Source of the DNA: Nematostella vectensis
Taxonomy: Eukaryota > Cnidaria > Anthozoa > Actiniaria > Edwardsiidae
NCBI RefSeq assembly: GCF_932526225.1
Contig: NC_064043.1
Span: 2,563,501 to 2,627,500, forward strand
DNA length: 64,000 nt
Direction: 5' to 3'
Shown in pieces: positions 35,361 to 45,975 of this stretch. Made by a program: the position numbers and the translations under genes. The stretch's first letter is position 1. Every line of letters begins with the position of its first letter. The notes beneath the pieces were generated by a model. The model was not told where the DNA came from and made no database searches. It saw nothing but the letters and a program-made list of their open reading frames with translations.

Positions 35361-37359
35361 ATGTCGACAGGGAGGGTCATATCTCGCGCCAATTCTCTCG
35401 CTCTTGTTGGGTACAGGCACTGTTGCCATGTGATGTTACATACATCTATACCGGAGGACGTAAAATTGTTTCGATATTACCCCATCAAGAATACCATTTT
35501 GGTAAGTCAAAAATTGGTCTTGAATAGCACTGTTAAGTCTTAAGAAGTTGTGACTTATTTAGTCAGGCCCTTTAATTGAATTATTTAACTCATGTAAGCA
35601 TTTGTATTTGGGTTTTTTATCTTGTATGTTTTAAGATGTAGTGTTATGTAACGTGTTTTCTCGCGTTTAAGTGTTCATTCGGTCATGATAAAAATAGGTC
35701 AAAATCTGTCAAGTATCACTAAAACTTCCCACGATCTTATATAGGTTAGAATGATTTGCTTTCTGGTATTAGTTTAGTATCAAATAAGATCAGTATTTAA
35801 AAACACCATTCACGCTATTTGGAAGCTAAAGATTTTCTCTTACAATCAATCTTGTGCCTCATAGTTTATAAGTGACGACTCCCTATTATTGGCTTCTTTA
35901 GATTTACGGTTATACTATTGATAGTGGGGGAGAAAACTCAACTCTGTGAAATGCCTGCCGAATGGCTTCAAACTCGGTTGAGTAATAAACGACACAACAA
36001 GTGAGCCATTGCGAATCATTTATTCATAAATACACAATTTTGAAGATTTTGAATTTTCACAAAATACATATAATGAACTTGGGCTGCCTGTGGATTCATG
36101 GGGATTTTTTCTTGTTTGGCTTTGCCTGGATGAGTAAATAATTTTCTAATGAACCACCACAGCTTTCCTTAATGCAGTCTTTTCTGAAACCAAATTGATC
36201 CCACTTTTTTTTTAGTCTGTATGACCTGGAAATTATTTTTTTGGCTTTGGGGTGAAAAAACTGGTGATTATGTTCGCCCAAGATTAAATCGATCGCACGC
36301 TTGGAAGGGGCTATTAAACGGGTGAACAAATTTTTTAAATCAATTACCTGCGAGAGGTGTTAAATAATTTTGATGGCTACAATAAGATGGAGTGCTTTAT
36401 AACAAAGAGTGGATTATCTCTGATAAATATCTATTGCAAAAGTGCCAATCAATTGTGCTGTTTCAGATGCAGCTCAGGTTTGATGGCAGAATAGGTTTTT
36501 CTGGAGGCTTTGTTGATGATGGTGAAGACTTAGAGACAGCTGTTAACAGAGAAGTACAAGAAGAAATGGGCCAGACTTCAACTCCTGTTGGGATAACAGA
36601 AGATAATTATGTCATAACACATGTACAAGAAGAGCATATTGCAGAACTGAATTTGACAAAGAAACTCTGTCTACATTTTTATGCTAAAGAAGTACCCTTG
36701 AACCAGTTTCTTGAGCTGGAAAGAAGGAATTCAACAACTTCAAATCTTGATTTTGAGGTGAGTCAATGTTTTCATGTAAAAATTGTAGAAATTGAGGAAA
36801 TAAGGGAAATTTATCGACAATTGGTGAAGGTCATAAGTGCTGTTGAGACTGCAAAAACCTAAACAGTGTAAGTTTTTATTGGTTTGTGAGCTAAATACTA
36901 GAATACCTTGGAAGGCCTAAAGAATATGTAATATTCATCTGTTTGTCCGTACTCTTAGTTCTTGCACTATAATACATGAGCAATGTTGGCATTATAGTTT
37001 AGAAACTAGCCCTTTACCAGATCAAGAGGAGTATTGCACATTATTTTATTATTGTAGAATTAGTGTACCTTATTGCATGTGCAATTTCAAAAAGGATGCT
37101 CCATACAGTCATGTTTTTAAAGGTCAAGCAGTATCTGGTGGTCAGCTTTTCATATTCTATTCAGGTTTTAGGAGCTATTCGCTGCCCTCTCTATACGCTA
37201 AGGGACAAGAAAGGGGGCTTACCAAGCTTTCTACTGCATAACTTTGTTGGAAATGCAAGACTACAACTTTTTATTGGAATTGAGAAAGAAAACCTATTGA
37301 GCAGAGAGGAGCTACTTGAAGCAGTAAAGCTAAGTGGGACAAATATTGAGCTCCCCTAA
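35361..37359 (+). CDS. NUDT16-type Nudix hydrolase (3 exons)
   Basis: Exons 35361-35501, 36467-36757 and 37165-37359 all join in phase 0, giving 208 residues (vertebrate NUDT16 about 195). The N-terminus has SRANSLALVGYRHCCHVML, matching the NUDT16 start. Exon 2 carries RFDGRIGFSGGFVD and a complete Nudix box: G61, E67, R75-E76-V77, E79-E80 and G82 (G-x5-E-x7-REV-x-EE-x-G), with the glutamates expected to bind metal. Exon 3 has CPLYTLRDKKGGLPSFL and NFVGNAR, both NUDT16-like. Vertebrate NUDT16 removes caps from RNAs such as U8 snoRNA and hydrolyses inosine nucleotides. I infer a similar nucleotide or cap hydrolase. NUDT16L1-like is less likely because the metal-binding glutamates are intact. 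Confidence 0.9.
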
Positions 37360-39119
37360 AGTCTTTAGCAAAGCTGCCAGCAGCAAGGCAGGAAGGGGCA
37401 AGGGGGGGAGGAGTCACACATTTCCCTCCTCTCAGCGTGGCTGTAGCAAAGCTGCCCTCTCTAGGGATATGGTAGGAAGGGTTGTAGGGGAGGGGGGTTA
37501 AGTCTCAGGCAAGAATCTTTTCAAGCAGTCATCTCCACTGGCTTTGCAGGAAGCGGCATGGGATAATAAGGGAAGTCACACGCTTTCCTCCTCTCAGCAA
37601 GACTTTAACAAAATAGAAATATCTTCGCTCACAGTCCCCTAACCCTATAATAGAAAGGGATGGCAAAGTTTATTTATTTTCCTTGCTATTCTTGCTGTTT
37701 TTACCATGAAAAGTTGAGAATAATTCAAAATTAATGTAAATACAATGGTATAATGTATAATGTGCTTGTATTGAATGTACGTGATATACACCAAGCCGCT
37801 GGTATTTGACTCTGGTAAATTTTCTCCTTTATTATAACTTCTTCACGGCATGCTATAGTATAGAATGAATTATATTTTCTATTTTACAAAAATAAAACCA
37901 ATTTCGACTGAATTAAAAATGGTAAAAAAATGTTCTTTGCGCTCTTTCTTTCGCGCTCTTTTTTCCGTTACTTTGTTACTGCAGTTCTCAATATTACACG
38001 AATTCTCGTCAATAATTTCCAACTGCTCAACCGCTTTCTGACTTCTGTCATTCAGAGCCTGTGTACCACATATCCGGACTTCACTTTTTTGACGTACACG
38101 TCCGTGTGTCCACGTTTGAGCTACAGTGTGTTGCCCTAATTACGGACGGTTTTTGCATTTAGCACCATAACCTTTTAGCAATAAAAATACACTTTTAATA
38201 TTTTGCAGGTAACAAGGTTGGACCATAACCTAATAAAACACTTATAATATATATACATTTTTTTTAAAGTTTAGGGCGCCGTGCTCGAAAAGTATGTGTC
38301 AACTGGTCAACTGGCCCCAATTTCGGACACAAACTTAAGGAACGATTTTCGTACCTTTCCCATAAATTTCCAATGGTTATAAAATAAAAATAAGAATTTA
38401 TATTATCTATTTAGCAAAGCCAATTTTAATTTTGTGGATCTGCGAAGAGCATTTTAGGAATCGTTTACTTGATAATTGCGCGCTCTCTGAATCACATGTT
38501 CGTTTGAATCCGTAGACTTTTGTCGAAAAATAATCATGAAATTTGGCATATAACAATGATCTTATTAAGTTTTACTGATTCAACTTAATAAAAATGCAAA
38601 ACATCTTTTTATCACTTGATCTTGTTTTGACCTTTTGCCGTAGACAGACGGCTTTGTATCAATATCTGTTAAACGTAGAGGCATTTGTACTTTACTTACT
38701 TCTGAATGGGTTCCCCCCAAGAATTGACGCTAAAAAGTCACATTCAAAATAATTATTGTAACCTGATGATAGAAGCATCTAGAAAGAAAAAACTTTATCC
38801 CAGACGTGCTTATAGTTTTGGCTGTCTACATAGCCATTAGATTTTGTTTAGAAAGTTTGACGAACCAAATATTTGTTACAATTTTTACAAGCTGCTAATA
38901 ATGTTGCAATTTTTTGCGAGCGTTGTCTTTATCATATGATTGCACAAATTGACACATTGTTTATATGTACCTAAATCCATCTAAAATGTAGTTTAAATGC
39001 AAAAACCAATTCCCATTATCTTTTTAAACATATTTCCAATAAGCAGTCTATTTGTGTCCGTGTTTAGGCACACTTCGTGAAGAAGTACTGTAAATTTTCA
39101 AAACGCTTACATTCTTGTA
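37360..39119. other. Intergenic; degenerate 90-bp repeat near start
   Basis: At 37,365-37,625 about three diverged copies of a block with GCAAAGCTGCC and CCCTCCTCTCAGC appear downstream of the NUDT16-like gene. The remainder is AT-rich with no gene seen. Confidence 0.5.
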
Positions 39120-39283
39120 CAGGGCCGTAGCAGGCCTCGAAATATTGGGGAGGGCACAATATACAAACATTAAGAGAATATTGGGGGCACAGCCTTGCCC
39201 CTACTGGTCACTTCCTTATAAATTTTGAAATATTGGGAGGGGGGACACGTGCGCCCAGTGCCCCACCCCCTGCTACGGCCCTG
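39120..39283. mobile_element. 164-bp hAT-like MITE
   Basis: Perfect 15-bp terminal inverted repeats: CAGGGCCGTAGCAGG at 39120-39134 and its reverse complement at 39269-39283. Flanks TTCTTGTA and TTCTTAAT match only partly, so the 8-bp target duplication is decayed or absent. Confidence 0.75.
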
Positions 39284-39469
39284 TTCTTAATTAGTAGCGA
39301 GATCTAAGTATTTTACAGTGCTTCGTTCCCACCAGAAAAGTTTGTATTTTTCTTAACTCTAATTTACCAGAAGGACTGGTTCATGTGAAGCGTTAAATTC
39401 ACTGCACCGTTAACTTTTAAACTACCCGACAAGTTCGACTCACGTTAAATAAACTTGAATTTTCCCGCT

Positions 39470-39900
39470 GGGAACCCAGGTGTCGTATTCCACCAAGACA
39501 ATGACTATAAGTACACACTCCTCTGAGGATGGCGTCCCCTAGGAACCCAGGTGTCGCATTCCACCAAGACAATGACTATACGTACACACTCCTCTGAGGA
39601 TGGCGTCCCCTAGGAACCCAGGTGTCGCATTCCACAAAGACAATGACTATACGTACACACTCCTCTAAGGGTGGCGTCCCCTAGGAACCCAGGTGTCGTA
39701 TTCCACCAAGACAAAGACTATACGTACACACTCCTCTGAGGGTGGCGTCTCCTAGGAACCCAGGTGTCGTATTCCACCAAGACAATGACTATACGTACAC
39801 ACTCCTCTGAGGGTGGCGTCTCCTAGGAACCCAGGTGTCGCATTCCACCAAGACAACGACTATACGTACACACTCCTCTGAGGATGGCGTCTCCTAGGAA
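39470..39900. repeat. About 71-bp tandem repeat, six copies
   Basis: Units contain GGAACCCAGGTGTCG, CCACCAAGACAATGACTATA and CACTCCTCTGAGG, with a few substitutions between copies. It ends about 240 bp before the 39-bp array. Confidence 0.93.
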
Positions 39901-40135
39901 CTACCGAAGACAAAATTCATTTTCCCTCCTGACCTGTTGCACCTCCCTATCAACTGACATTGGACGCTTTTTCTAGAGCTTTGAAGCCGTCAGCCGGTCC
40001 CTTCACCCCATCACCCGGGTGCTTTGCAGTCCCTGCCATGCCTTTTGACGCTATCTGTTCAACTATACCTCGAGGCCATGTCTAAACCCGTCACACCCTT
40101 TCCCACTATGGGGGGTCCGAGGCACTCTTAACTCG

Positions 40136-40597
40136 CATCCATCGTGTCTTTTGATGCCATCTGCTCAACCAGCGCATCTATCGTGTCTTTTGATGCCATC
40201 TGTTCAACCAGCGCATCCATCGTGTCTTTTGATGCCATCTGTTCAACCAGCGCATCCATCATGTCTTTTGATGCCATCTGCTTAACCAGCGCATCCATCG
40301 TGTCTTTTGATGCCATCTGTTCAACCAGCGCATCCATCGTGTCTTTTGATGCCATCTGTTCAACCAGCGCATCCATCGTGTCTTTTGATGCCATCTGTTC
40401 AACCAGCGCATCCATCGTGTCTTTTGATGCTATCTGTTCCACCAGCGCATCCATCGTGTCTTTTGATGCCATCTGTTCAACCAGCGCATCCATCGTGTCT
40501 TTTGATGCCATCTGTTCAACCAGCGCACCCATCGTGTCTTTTGATGCCATTTGTTCAACCAGCGCATCCATCTTGTCTTTTGATGCCATCTGTTCAA
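40136..40597. repeat. 39-bp tandem repeat, about 11-12 copies
   Basis: The unit is TCGTGTCTTTTGATGCCATC followed by TGTTCAACCAGCGCATCCA. 39 is a multiple of three, so the minus strand is open throughout and would encode 13-residue units close to MDALVEQMASKDT. That minus frame runs 40814-40128. It may be a real repeat protein at the edge of the virus-like element, but no start context or conserved domain supports this. Confidence 0.9.
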
Positions 40598-40598
40598 C

Positions 40599-40641
40599 TC
40601 CGCAGGGGCGACACCACACGCGGTTGTGTCGCCCCTGCGGA
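40599..40641. repeat. 16-bp perfect hairpin at the left edge of the element
   Basis: TCCGCAGGGGCGACAC (40599-40614) and its exact reverse complement (40626-40641) flank an 11-base loop. It sits between the 39-bp array and the first element gene. It could be an end structure, a replication or packaging signal, or a transcription end. Confidence 0.85.
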
Positions 40642-40715
40642 TGCGCGGCACCGAGAGGCGCGCTCGGGAACGGTTCGCACTCGTCCTGTCTGACATCGCA
40701 GCCCGCGATACGGGC

Positions 40716-40836
40716 AATTAGAGACTGGGTGGCACAAGGCATACCCAAACACTCGTCCCGCCGGCTGTGATACGGGCAATTAGAGACTGGATGGCACAAG
40801 GCATACCCAAACACTCGTCCCGCCGGCTGTGATACG
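40716..40836. repeat. About 60-bp tandem duplication before the first element gene
   Basis: GATACGGGCAATTAGAGACT through CGTCCCGCCGGCTGT occurs twice in tandem with a single visible base difference (GGGTGG versus GGATGG). The second copy ends just before the ATG at 40842. Confidence 0.9.
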
Positions 40837-40841
40837 GAAAC

Positions 40842-41069
40842 ATGGACGCCTACATAGAGGAGGTTCTCAAAAGCATGCCTGACAAAGAGGCGCCTGCCGT
40901 ACTAGCAGGGCTGGTCCAGAACATCCTGGACGAGGATATCCCCGACGATGTCAAACACAAGCTGCTTAAGCCGCTCGTACCGGCGAAAGCGTGGACAGAG
41001 GAAGTCTGGCGCGAGTTCGACCCTTTGCTGGAGCAAAAGGGCCCAGAGAGCTTAGACCCCGAGAAGTAA
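40842..41069 (+). CDS. Small acidic element protein, 75 residues
   Basis: An intact frame begins MDAYIEEVLKSMPDKEAP and ends LDPEK. It is predicted mostly helical and soluble, with no cysteine and no recognised domain. It lies 43 bases upstream of, and co-directional with, the polymerase/helicase-like frame. It could be a small replication accessory protein by position only. Confidence 0.55.
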   Translation: MDAYIEEVLKSMPDKEAPAVLAGLVQNILDEDIPDDVKHKLLKPLVPAKAWTEEVWREFDPLLEQKGPESLDPEK

Positions 41070-41111
41070 TATTCTCTCTTCGTCGGCGGCGCCTATCTTC
41101 GGTTCCCAAGC

Positions 41112-43581
41112 GTGGATGCCACTCTTCGGGGCCAAGACATAAGCGCCGGTGTTTACCAGGAGATACGAGATCTTGGTGGAGCAGGTGTCATTGCTCTAAA
41201 GCCGGTTATGCGGGGGCCTGACATTAATGACGATGGCTCGGTGTGGTGGGTCTCGCACGAGCGAGAGTCTCTGCGGGCAAACGCAGTGTTGCCACCGGTG
41301 CTTGAGATGGTAGACCCCGACCGGCGTTACAGACTCTTTACGGTCGTTGGTAAGGCCCCCGCAGAGCCATTGGCGCCAATCACAGAGGAGGAAGGGCGCT
41401 CGGAGCACAAGATTGGTTGGTCGTTAGTCAAAAGAGGGGACCGAATCGCAGTCGGCGCCCTGGAAGGCATCGATGCGGGTATTTGGGGGAAAGGGCGAGA
41501 GTACCTCGTCTACGTGAAATACGAGCTTTGCCCTTTACCTGAGCAAAATGGTGAGCCTGGGCCAATGTTTGAGCGAGAGGGGGGTGACACCTTCGCTAAC
41601 TGTGTTGTGAGTTATGTTGCCCACTTCTTGAGGAATCGCGGCACCTCGCGCTTCCTCGGTCTAACCAAGACACGAGGCAGGATCCTCGAGCGATTTGACA
41701 AGAAGCTGGCCACTACGGGATGCACCAAAGAAGACCTCTTTGAGATGGAAAAGATGCTCGAGGTAAAGCTAGTAGGCGTGGACGCCCTGGGCAACGTTAT
41801 GTGGGACTCGGGGAAGTACAAGACTAATGCAAGGGTCACTATCCCCTGCCACAATAACCACGCCTGGGCGGAGCTTCCTACCGAACCACCTGCGATCACG
41901 AGCGTCCACGGCCTAGACTTCGAGGCCGAGGGGGAGCTTCGTTCGTTATGTCAGGAGAAGGCAGCGCTTCGCGCTACCAGTGCCGCCACAAAAACGCGCG
42001 AGGCAAAAGTGCGAGAGGTGCTCATTCGCTTTATAAACAGGGCGATCCCCAGAAGCACGAGGATCTGGCTGTGCGGGCGCGCTATAGTCACGCACGAAGG
42101 CAAACTGTACCGATCGGGACAGGACGGAGCGGCTATCGACAGGGCGTTTACAGACGAGACAGGATATGACCCTCAATGGCTCCCTGATGATCACCCAGCC
42201 TACCAAGAGTACACCGAAGCTACGCACTCGATGGGCGGCGCAATAGGGTATCGCTTCAAGAAGTGGACCCAAAGAGAGAACATCAGGCCAACGCCTCTTA
42301 AATACAGGGACGTCTGGCGAGCGGCGCAGGTTGAGTCCAAAGTGTGGAATAGCAAGGAAAACTTAGGGGCGCAGCCTCATACGCACATCGACATGCGTGC
42401 GGCGTACCTAGGATGCGAGGACAGTCTCTCCGGCGGCGCCTCGGACGCCATTGATTTGGTACGGAAATACGGCTTCCCTACGAACGTGTATCGTATCGCG
42501 GATGTTGTGGGACGGCCATTGAGCGAGGTTCTTCAACTAACCGGGGCCATTCAGCTGACCGAGTGGGAGTTCTCTGAGGCCTGCCACCCCTACACTTCCG
42601 GGAGGGTAGGGCAGCACTTGGAACAAAACGAGGGCTGGATCACCACGCCAGAGCTTAAGGACCTGTTAGACTCGGGTGACCTCGTCATGGCCACGGCGAG
42701 GGAGGTGGTGAAGGCTCAAACCTACCACCACTACCTCTGCATACCAGCGGAGAAGCCGATAGAGGAGTGGAGACCTTCCAAGCTGGGGCACAAACTCGAC
42801 CGTCTCGCAGAACTAATCATCATTGACGAGTGCTATAAGGTACAGACTAAAGTGCTACGCGCCATCCTAGGGTATCTCGGCCGTGTCAGGTAGTGTGTTG
42901 TGGCGACTATGGGCAGCTCCCGCCCTGGGGAGATAAAGAGGGGCCTCACGATATGCTCAAGGAGTGGGCACAAGGGAACATCCGCTGGTTCGAGTCTGAC
43001 TACCGCTGCCTGTGTGAAGACTGCGGAAAGCCGTACAGTACATGCGACTGCGGCTCTGCCGCGCCCTCCTCCAGGCTCCACGGCATAAAGGGCCGGATTT
43101 GGTGTCGGCCAGATTCCAAACAGCTTGAGGTGTATCGAGAGGAGTGGGATGGGGTAGCGTTCGACGCGGCGATCGAGCAGGCCCACCCAAGCGACACGTG
43201 GGTGTGCTCGACCAACAAGATGGGGGCTCTTGTTCAGCAGCGATTGATAGAGCACCACAGGAAGAACTACCCCCGACTGCCAGGCTACGCCCAGTGAAGA
43301 GTTCATTATAGCGCGAATCAAGCGATACGCTATAGACGACAGGCAAAAGGGCCGCACAAAGTACACGGGATCGCACCACGTTCTGACGGTAGACCACGTA
43401 CTCGGCATGATTGCTGACGCGGAAAAGAAGTGCACGGTCTGTGGCACAGCTTTTGCTTCAGGGATACACCAAGAGCCATCCCCAATGCTTCAGTATCGAC
43501 CGGCTGGACGACAGTCAGGGTCACTACAAGTGGAATGTCAGACTCACGTGCCTTAGCTGCAATAGAAGGCACAAGCGCTGA
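41112..43581 (+). pseudogene. Polymerase/helicase/HNH fusion-like gene, frameshifted
   Basis: The first open part (41112-42893, 593 residues) has a Cys/His pair in TFANCVVSYV (C164) and CHNNHAW (H247/H250) that could mark a cysteine-protease-like fold. It then has HIDMRAAY (425-432), resembling family B polymerase motif A, and a GWITTPELKDLL stretch. It switches abruptly to helicase-like sequence with IIIDEC (569-574). The next frame (from about 42,885) continues with GDYGQLPPWG, an SF1 helicase motif III. After another frame change near 43,297 and one near 43,480, an HNH-type tail appears (C-x2-C, SIDRLDDSQGH, CLSCNRRHK). Polymerase motifs B and C and a helicase Walker A are not visible, suggesting an internal deletion. 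It ends at 43581, back-to-back with the integrase. Confidence 0.6.
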
Positions 43582-44531
43582 TCACGCTGGCCTGATGCTA
43601 CGCAACTGCGAACGCGTGAAGCCGTGCTTAGAGTACGCCGTGTAATACAACACTGGCTGTCCGGCCTCCATAACCCTCTTTAGTATTGGGTATGCCTTGC
43701 TTGTCCACCACGGGTCCGTCGCTCGCCGTCGGCCCTTGTCCTGGAGGTCTTCCTCGTTTACGGCGATGTACACCTCCGTTCCGACCTCTAAGGGGACCTC
43801 TAATGGGGGCTTTTCGGCTTTGAGAGGCACGCGCCTCAGCTTTATGGCGTCTTTAGGCGCAAAGCCAGTCATGCGACTCTTCGTTGCGTTTATGTCCGAG
43901 ATGACGATTGGCAAAGCAGTAACCTACTCGCGGTTTGTTTCGCCGGATGCAAGCTCCTTCGAGTACTGCGCACGAAATAGGCGCTGTGCCAGCCATCGAT
44001 GGAAAGACTCGGCGGTAGCTTGGCTCCTGTGGTACCCTGGCTCAGCCCGTCGGACCTCCACCCCGTGGTCTGTTAGGAGCTTTGTGGTAGCACCCTTGAA
44101 CTCCGTGCCGTCATCAACCATGAGGACTTTAGGCCATGTGAGAGGTCCCTCGCATAGATGTCAGCGAGTTCGCGGGAGACGACGGCCGCGCTCTTAGTCC
44201 TCAGTGGGCGGGCGGCTTTATATCGTGAAGCAACGTCAACGACAGTCAGGGCATACTTGTACCCGCGATCGGTTGGCAAGAATAGCAGGTCCGACTGGTG
44301 GATACGGTTAGGTATCTGCTCCGAGAAGTGGGCGTAGGTAGTCGGAGGAGGGGGTGTCTGTGTGTAGCCCCCGACGGGCTGCGAGCTTACCCACTTGCGC
44401 ACTCGATCTATGGAGGCTGAGTTCTTGGGGAGTTTGGCATGCAGAGCGGTCACTCCCTGGAAGCCACCTCTGGCGTAGTATATACGAAGGAACGCATCGA
44501 GTTCTTCGTCGGACATGCGCTTCGCCGCCAT
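43582..44531 (-). pseudogene. DDE (retroviral-type) integrase of the element, broken
   Basis: From an ATG at 44531 the frame encodes a helical N-terminus (MSDEELDAFLRIYYARGGFQG), then the catalytic core. The first Asp lies in QSDLLFLPTDRGYKYAL, the second in VDDGTEFKG, and the Glu in SQATAESFHRWL about 35 residues later, the D,D-35-E spacing. A C-terminal region with EVYIAVNEEDLQDKG may be a DNA-binding end. A frameshift lies near 44,12x and an in-frame TAG at 43926-43924. Polinton and adintovirus integrases share this layout; they join element ends to host DNA. The adjacent upstream frame ends TAATG, overlapping this start. Confidence 0.82.
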
Positions 44532-44815
44532 TACGTGTCGGCAATGTACTGCAACAGGTGTATCAGTCTCCAACAGGCGGTTGCCGTCTGCTCAGGTAGT
44601 GCCGAGGCGGTCTTTCTGAGGTCGGTAGGCCCTCGGAGAACGACATTGGCGAACCTCTTAACGCACTCCCTGTCTGCGCGCCACAACTCGAGGCTTCGGT
44701 TAGCAATATCACCAAAGCTACATAACCCACCCATCGACGGCACCTTCGGTGTCACTCGCTTAGCAGCGGCTGCTACATCGTGCACTCCACAACTGGTCTG
44801 CAATCATCTTATACG
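44531..44815 (-). CDS. Small unassigned element ORF upstream of integrase
   Basis: A minus-strand open frame of about 90 codons whose TAA overlaps the integrase ATG (TAATG), consistent with linked genes. The product contains KVPSMGGLCSFGDIANR and later LPEQTATACWRLIHLLQY. An ATG in another frame at about 44,815 suggests the true N-terminus is separated by a frameshift. No domain is recognised. Confidence 0.35.
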
Positions 44816-44940
44816 TATACGTATACGAATACGCGCAGTATGGGAAAAGGCCGCCTAGATGCAGCGCCGGAACGGAATACAGTCGCGTTTAGGACGGCGC
44901 CGCCAACCAAAATTGCGATGGAGGCCATCGAGTAGTGTGT

Positions 44941-44955
44941 GTGTGCTTCGCACAC
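44941..44955. repeat. Hairpin with TTC loop past the small membrane gene
   Basis: GTGTGCTTCGCACAC is a perfect 6-bp stem with a 3-base loop. On the minus strand the loop is GAA closed by C-G. It lies about 50 bases downstream of the minus-strand gene ending at 45006 and could mark its transcript end. Confidence 0.7.
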
Positions 44956-45005
44956 TTCACGTGCTGTGTGTACGTGAACACGAGTCTAATACGTGTAGTA
45001 CACTA

Positions 45006-45230
45006 CTACATGGGCAGGATCTTCTGGTCCTCAAGGTAACCTTTCAAAGCGTTAGCACCCGCAACAGCGGCAGTCATTTTTGCGTAGTTCATGGCGTTCG
45101 CGGAGGGGTCTTTGGTGAAGTCTTCGCGCAAGACCTTGCGCCCAACCCAGCCAATACCTGCGACGAGGCCGGTTATGACTGCGGCGTCGGTGATGTTCTT
45201 TGTAATCTTGCTTTGCTGCGTCGTCGACAT
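45006..45230 (-). CDS. Small membrane protein of the element, 74 residues
   Basis: The frame begins MSTTQQSKITKNITDAAV and contains AAVITGLVAGIGWVG and AAVAGANALKG, two short Gly/Ala-rich hydrophobic segments suitable for membrane insertion. It ends KILPM. Start and frame are intact. TATATATG overlaps the start codon region, and a 6-bp-stem hairpin with loop TTC lies 50 bases past the stop (44941-44955). Small membrane proteins are common in Polinton-like viruses; a virion or membrane role is inference. Confidence 0.6.
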   Translation of the reverse strand: MSTTQQSKITKNITDAAVITGLVAGIGWVGRKVLREDFTKDPSANAMNYAKMTAAVAGANALKGYLEDQKILPM

Positions 45231-45300
45231 ATATATGCGTACACGCGTATGATGCACGGACGTGCGGATATGGGAGGGGCTCTTTTGTTTAAATGTCTGC

Positions 45301-45922
45301 TTACTCCATGGCTAACAGCCGAGATTTGCATAGTCCGGGAGCGCGAAGCGCTGTCGCCGGAACGGCAAGCGGTCGACCCTTGATCTGCTGTGCATAGACA
45401 CGAAGTGTCGGCGGAGTCACGCCGTCGGCCACTACACGTGGATCGGTAGCTCGCTGTTTAACAGCTGGTGTACGAGTGAACGCGTCTGCTAGCTCCCGCC
45501 TACGTGTGTAGAGGCCGATCAATGACACTAGAAGACCAGCGACCCCGATGACCGAGCTGGCCGACCAAGCAGAGTTGCTTTCCGGGACTGGTGTGTGTAT
45601 GCCTTCGGCGCGCGCGCGCACCCTCGCGTCCCTGCGACTCGCTAGCGACCGGCGACTTAACGTGTTGCACGACACGAAGTGTCTCTTTCTTCTTCGCTCT
45701 GTTTAGTCGGTTCCACTTTGCCAAGCGCCTTCCAGCTTCGACTCGTCCAGGGTGTTTAGGTCGGGTCGCGGGTGGCTCGGGGCTCGTGATTCTCTCCACC
45801 AACGCCGAAGGCGTACGTGCAGGTTCGTGAGCAGTTTTTTGATGATGCTCATCAGCAGCTTCCGCTGACCCGTTTGCCGTTCCGGCAGGCTGAGCACTAG
45901 TACTTCCTTGAGGTTCCTCCAT
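45301..45922 (-). pseudogene. Basic membrane protein of the element, frameshifted
   Basis: From ATG at 45922 the first part is Ala/Glu/Pro-rich, then has a basic GRVEAGRRLAKWNR-NRAKKKE segment. Near 45,600 the frame changes, and the continuing frame carries VIGVAGLLVSLIGLY, a single membrane segment, then a basic TRRRELADAF tail. The two parts read as one protein of about 200 residues interrupted by an indel. The C-terminal extension past about 45,420 is probably read-through of a region holding several hairpins. Function unknown; the layout suggests a DNA- or capsid-associated membrane protein. Confidence 0.5.
45340..45409. repeat. Cluster of three GAA-loop hairpins
   Basis: AGCGCGAAGCGCT (45340-45352), GCCGGAACGGC (45356-45366) and GACACGAAGTGTC (45397-45409) occur within 70 bases at the 3' end of the basic membrane protein gene. 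Two have the C-GAA-G loop closure known to make unusually stable DNA mini-hairpins. Confidence 0.75.
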
Positions 45923-45975
45923 TTGTGATGCAACTACTTGGTTGCTGAAGAAGTGGCAAGCTTTCAAATGAGCGT

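Noticed and set aside
36096-36329. Minus-strand protein in intron 1 of the NUDT16-like gene
   Set aside because: Basic, low-information frame with no recognisable motif or splice support.
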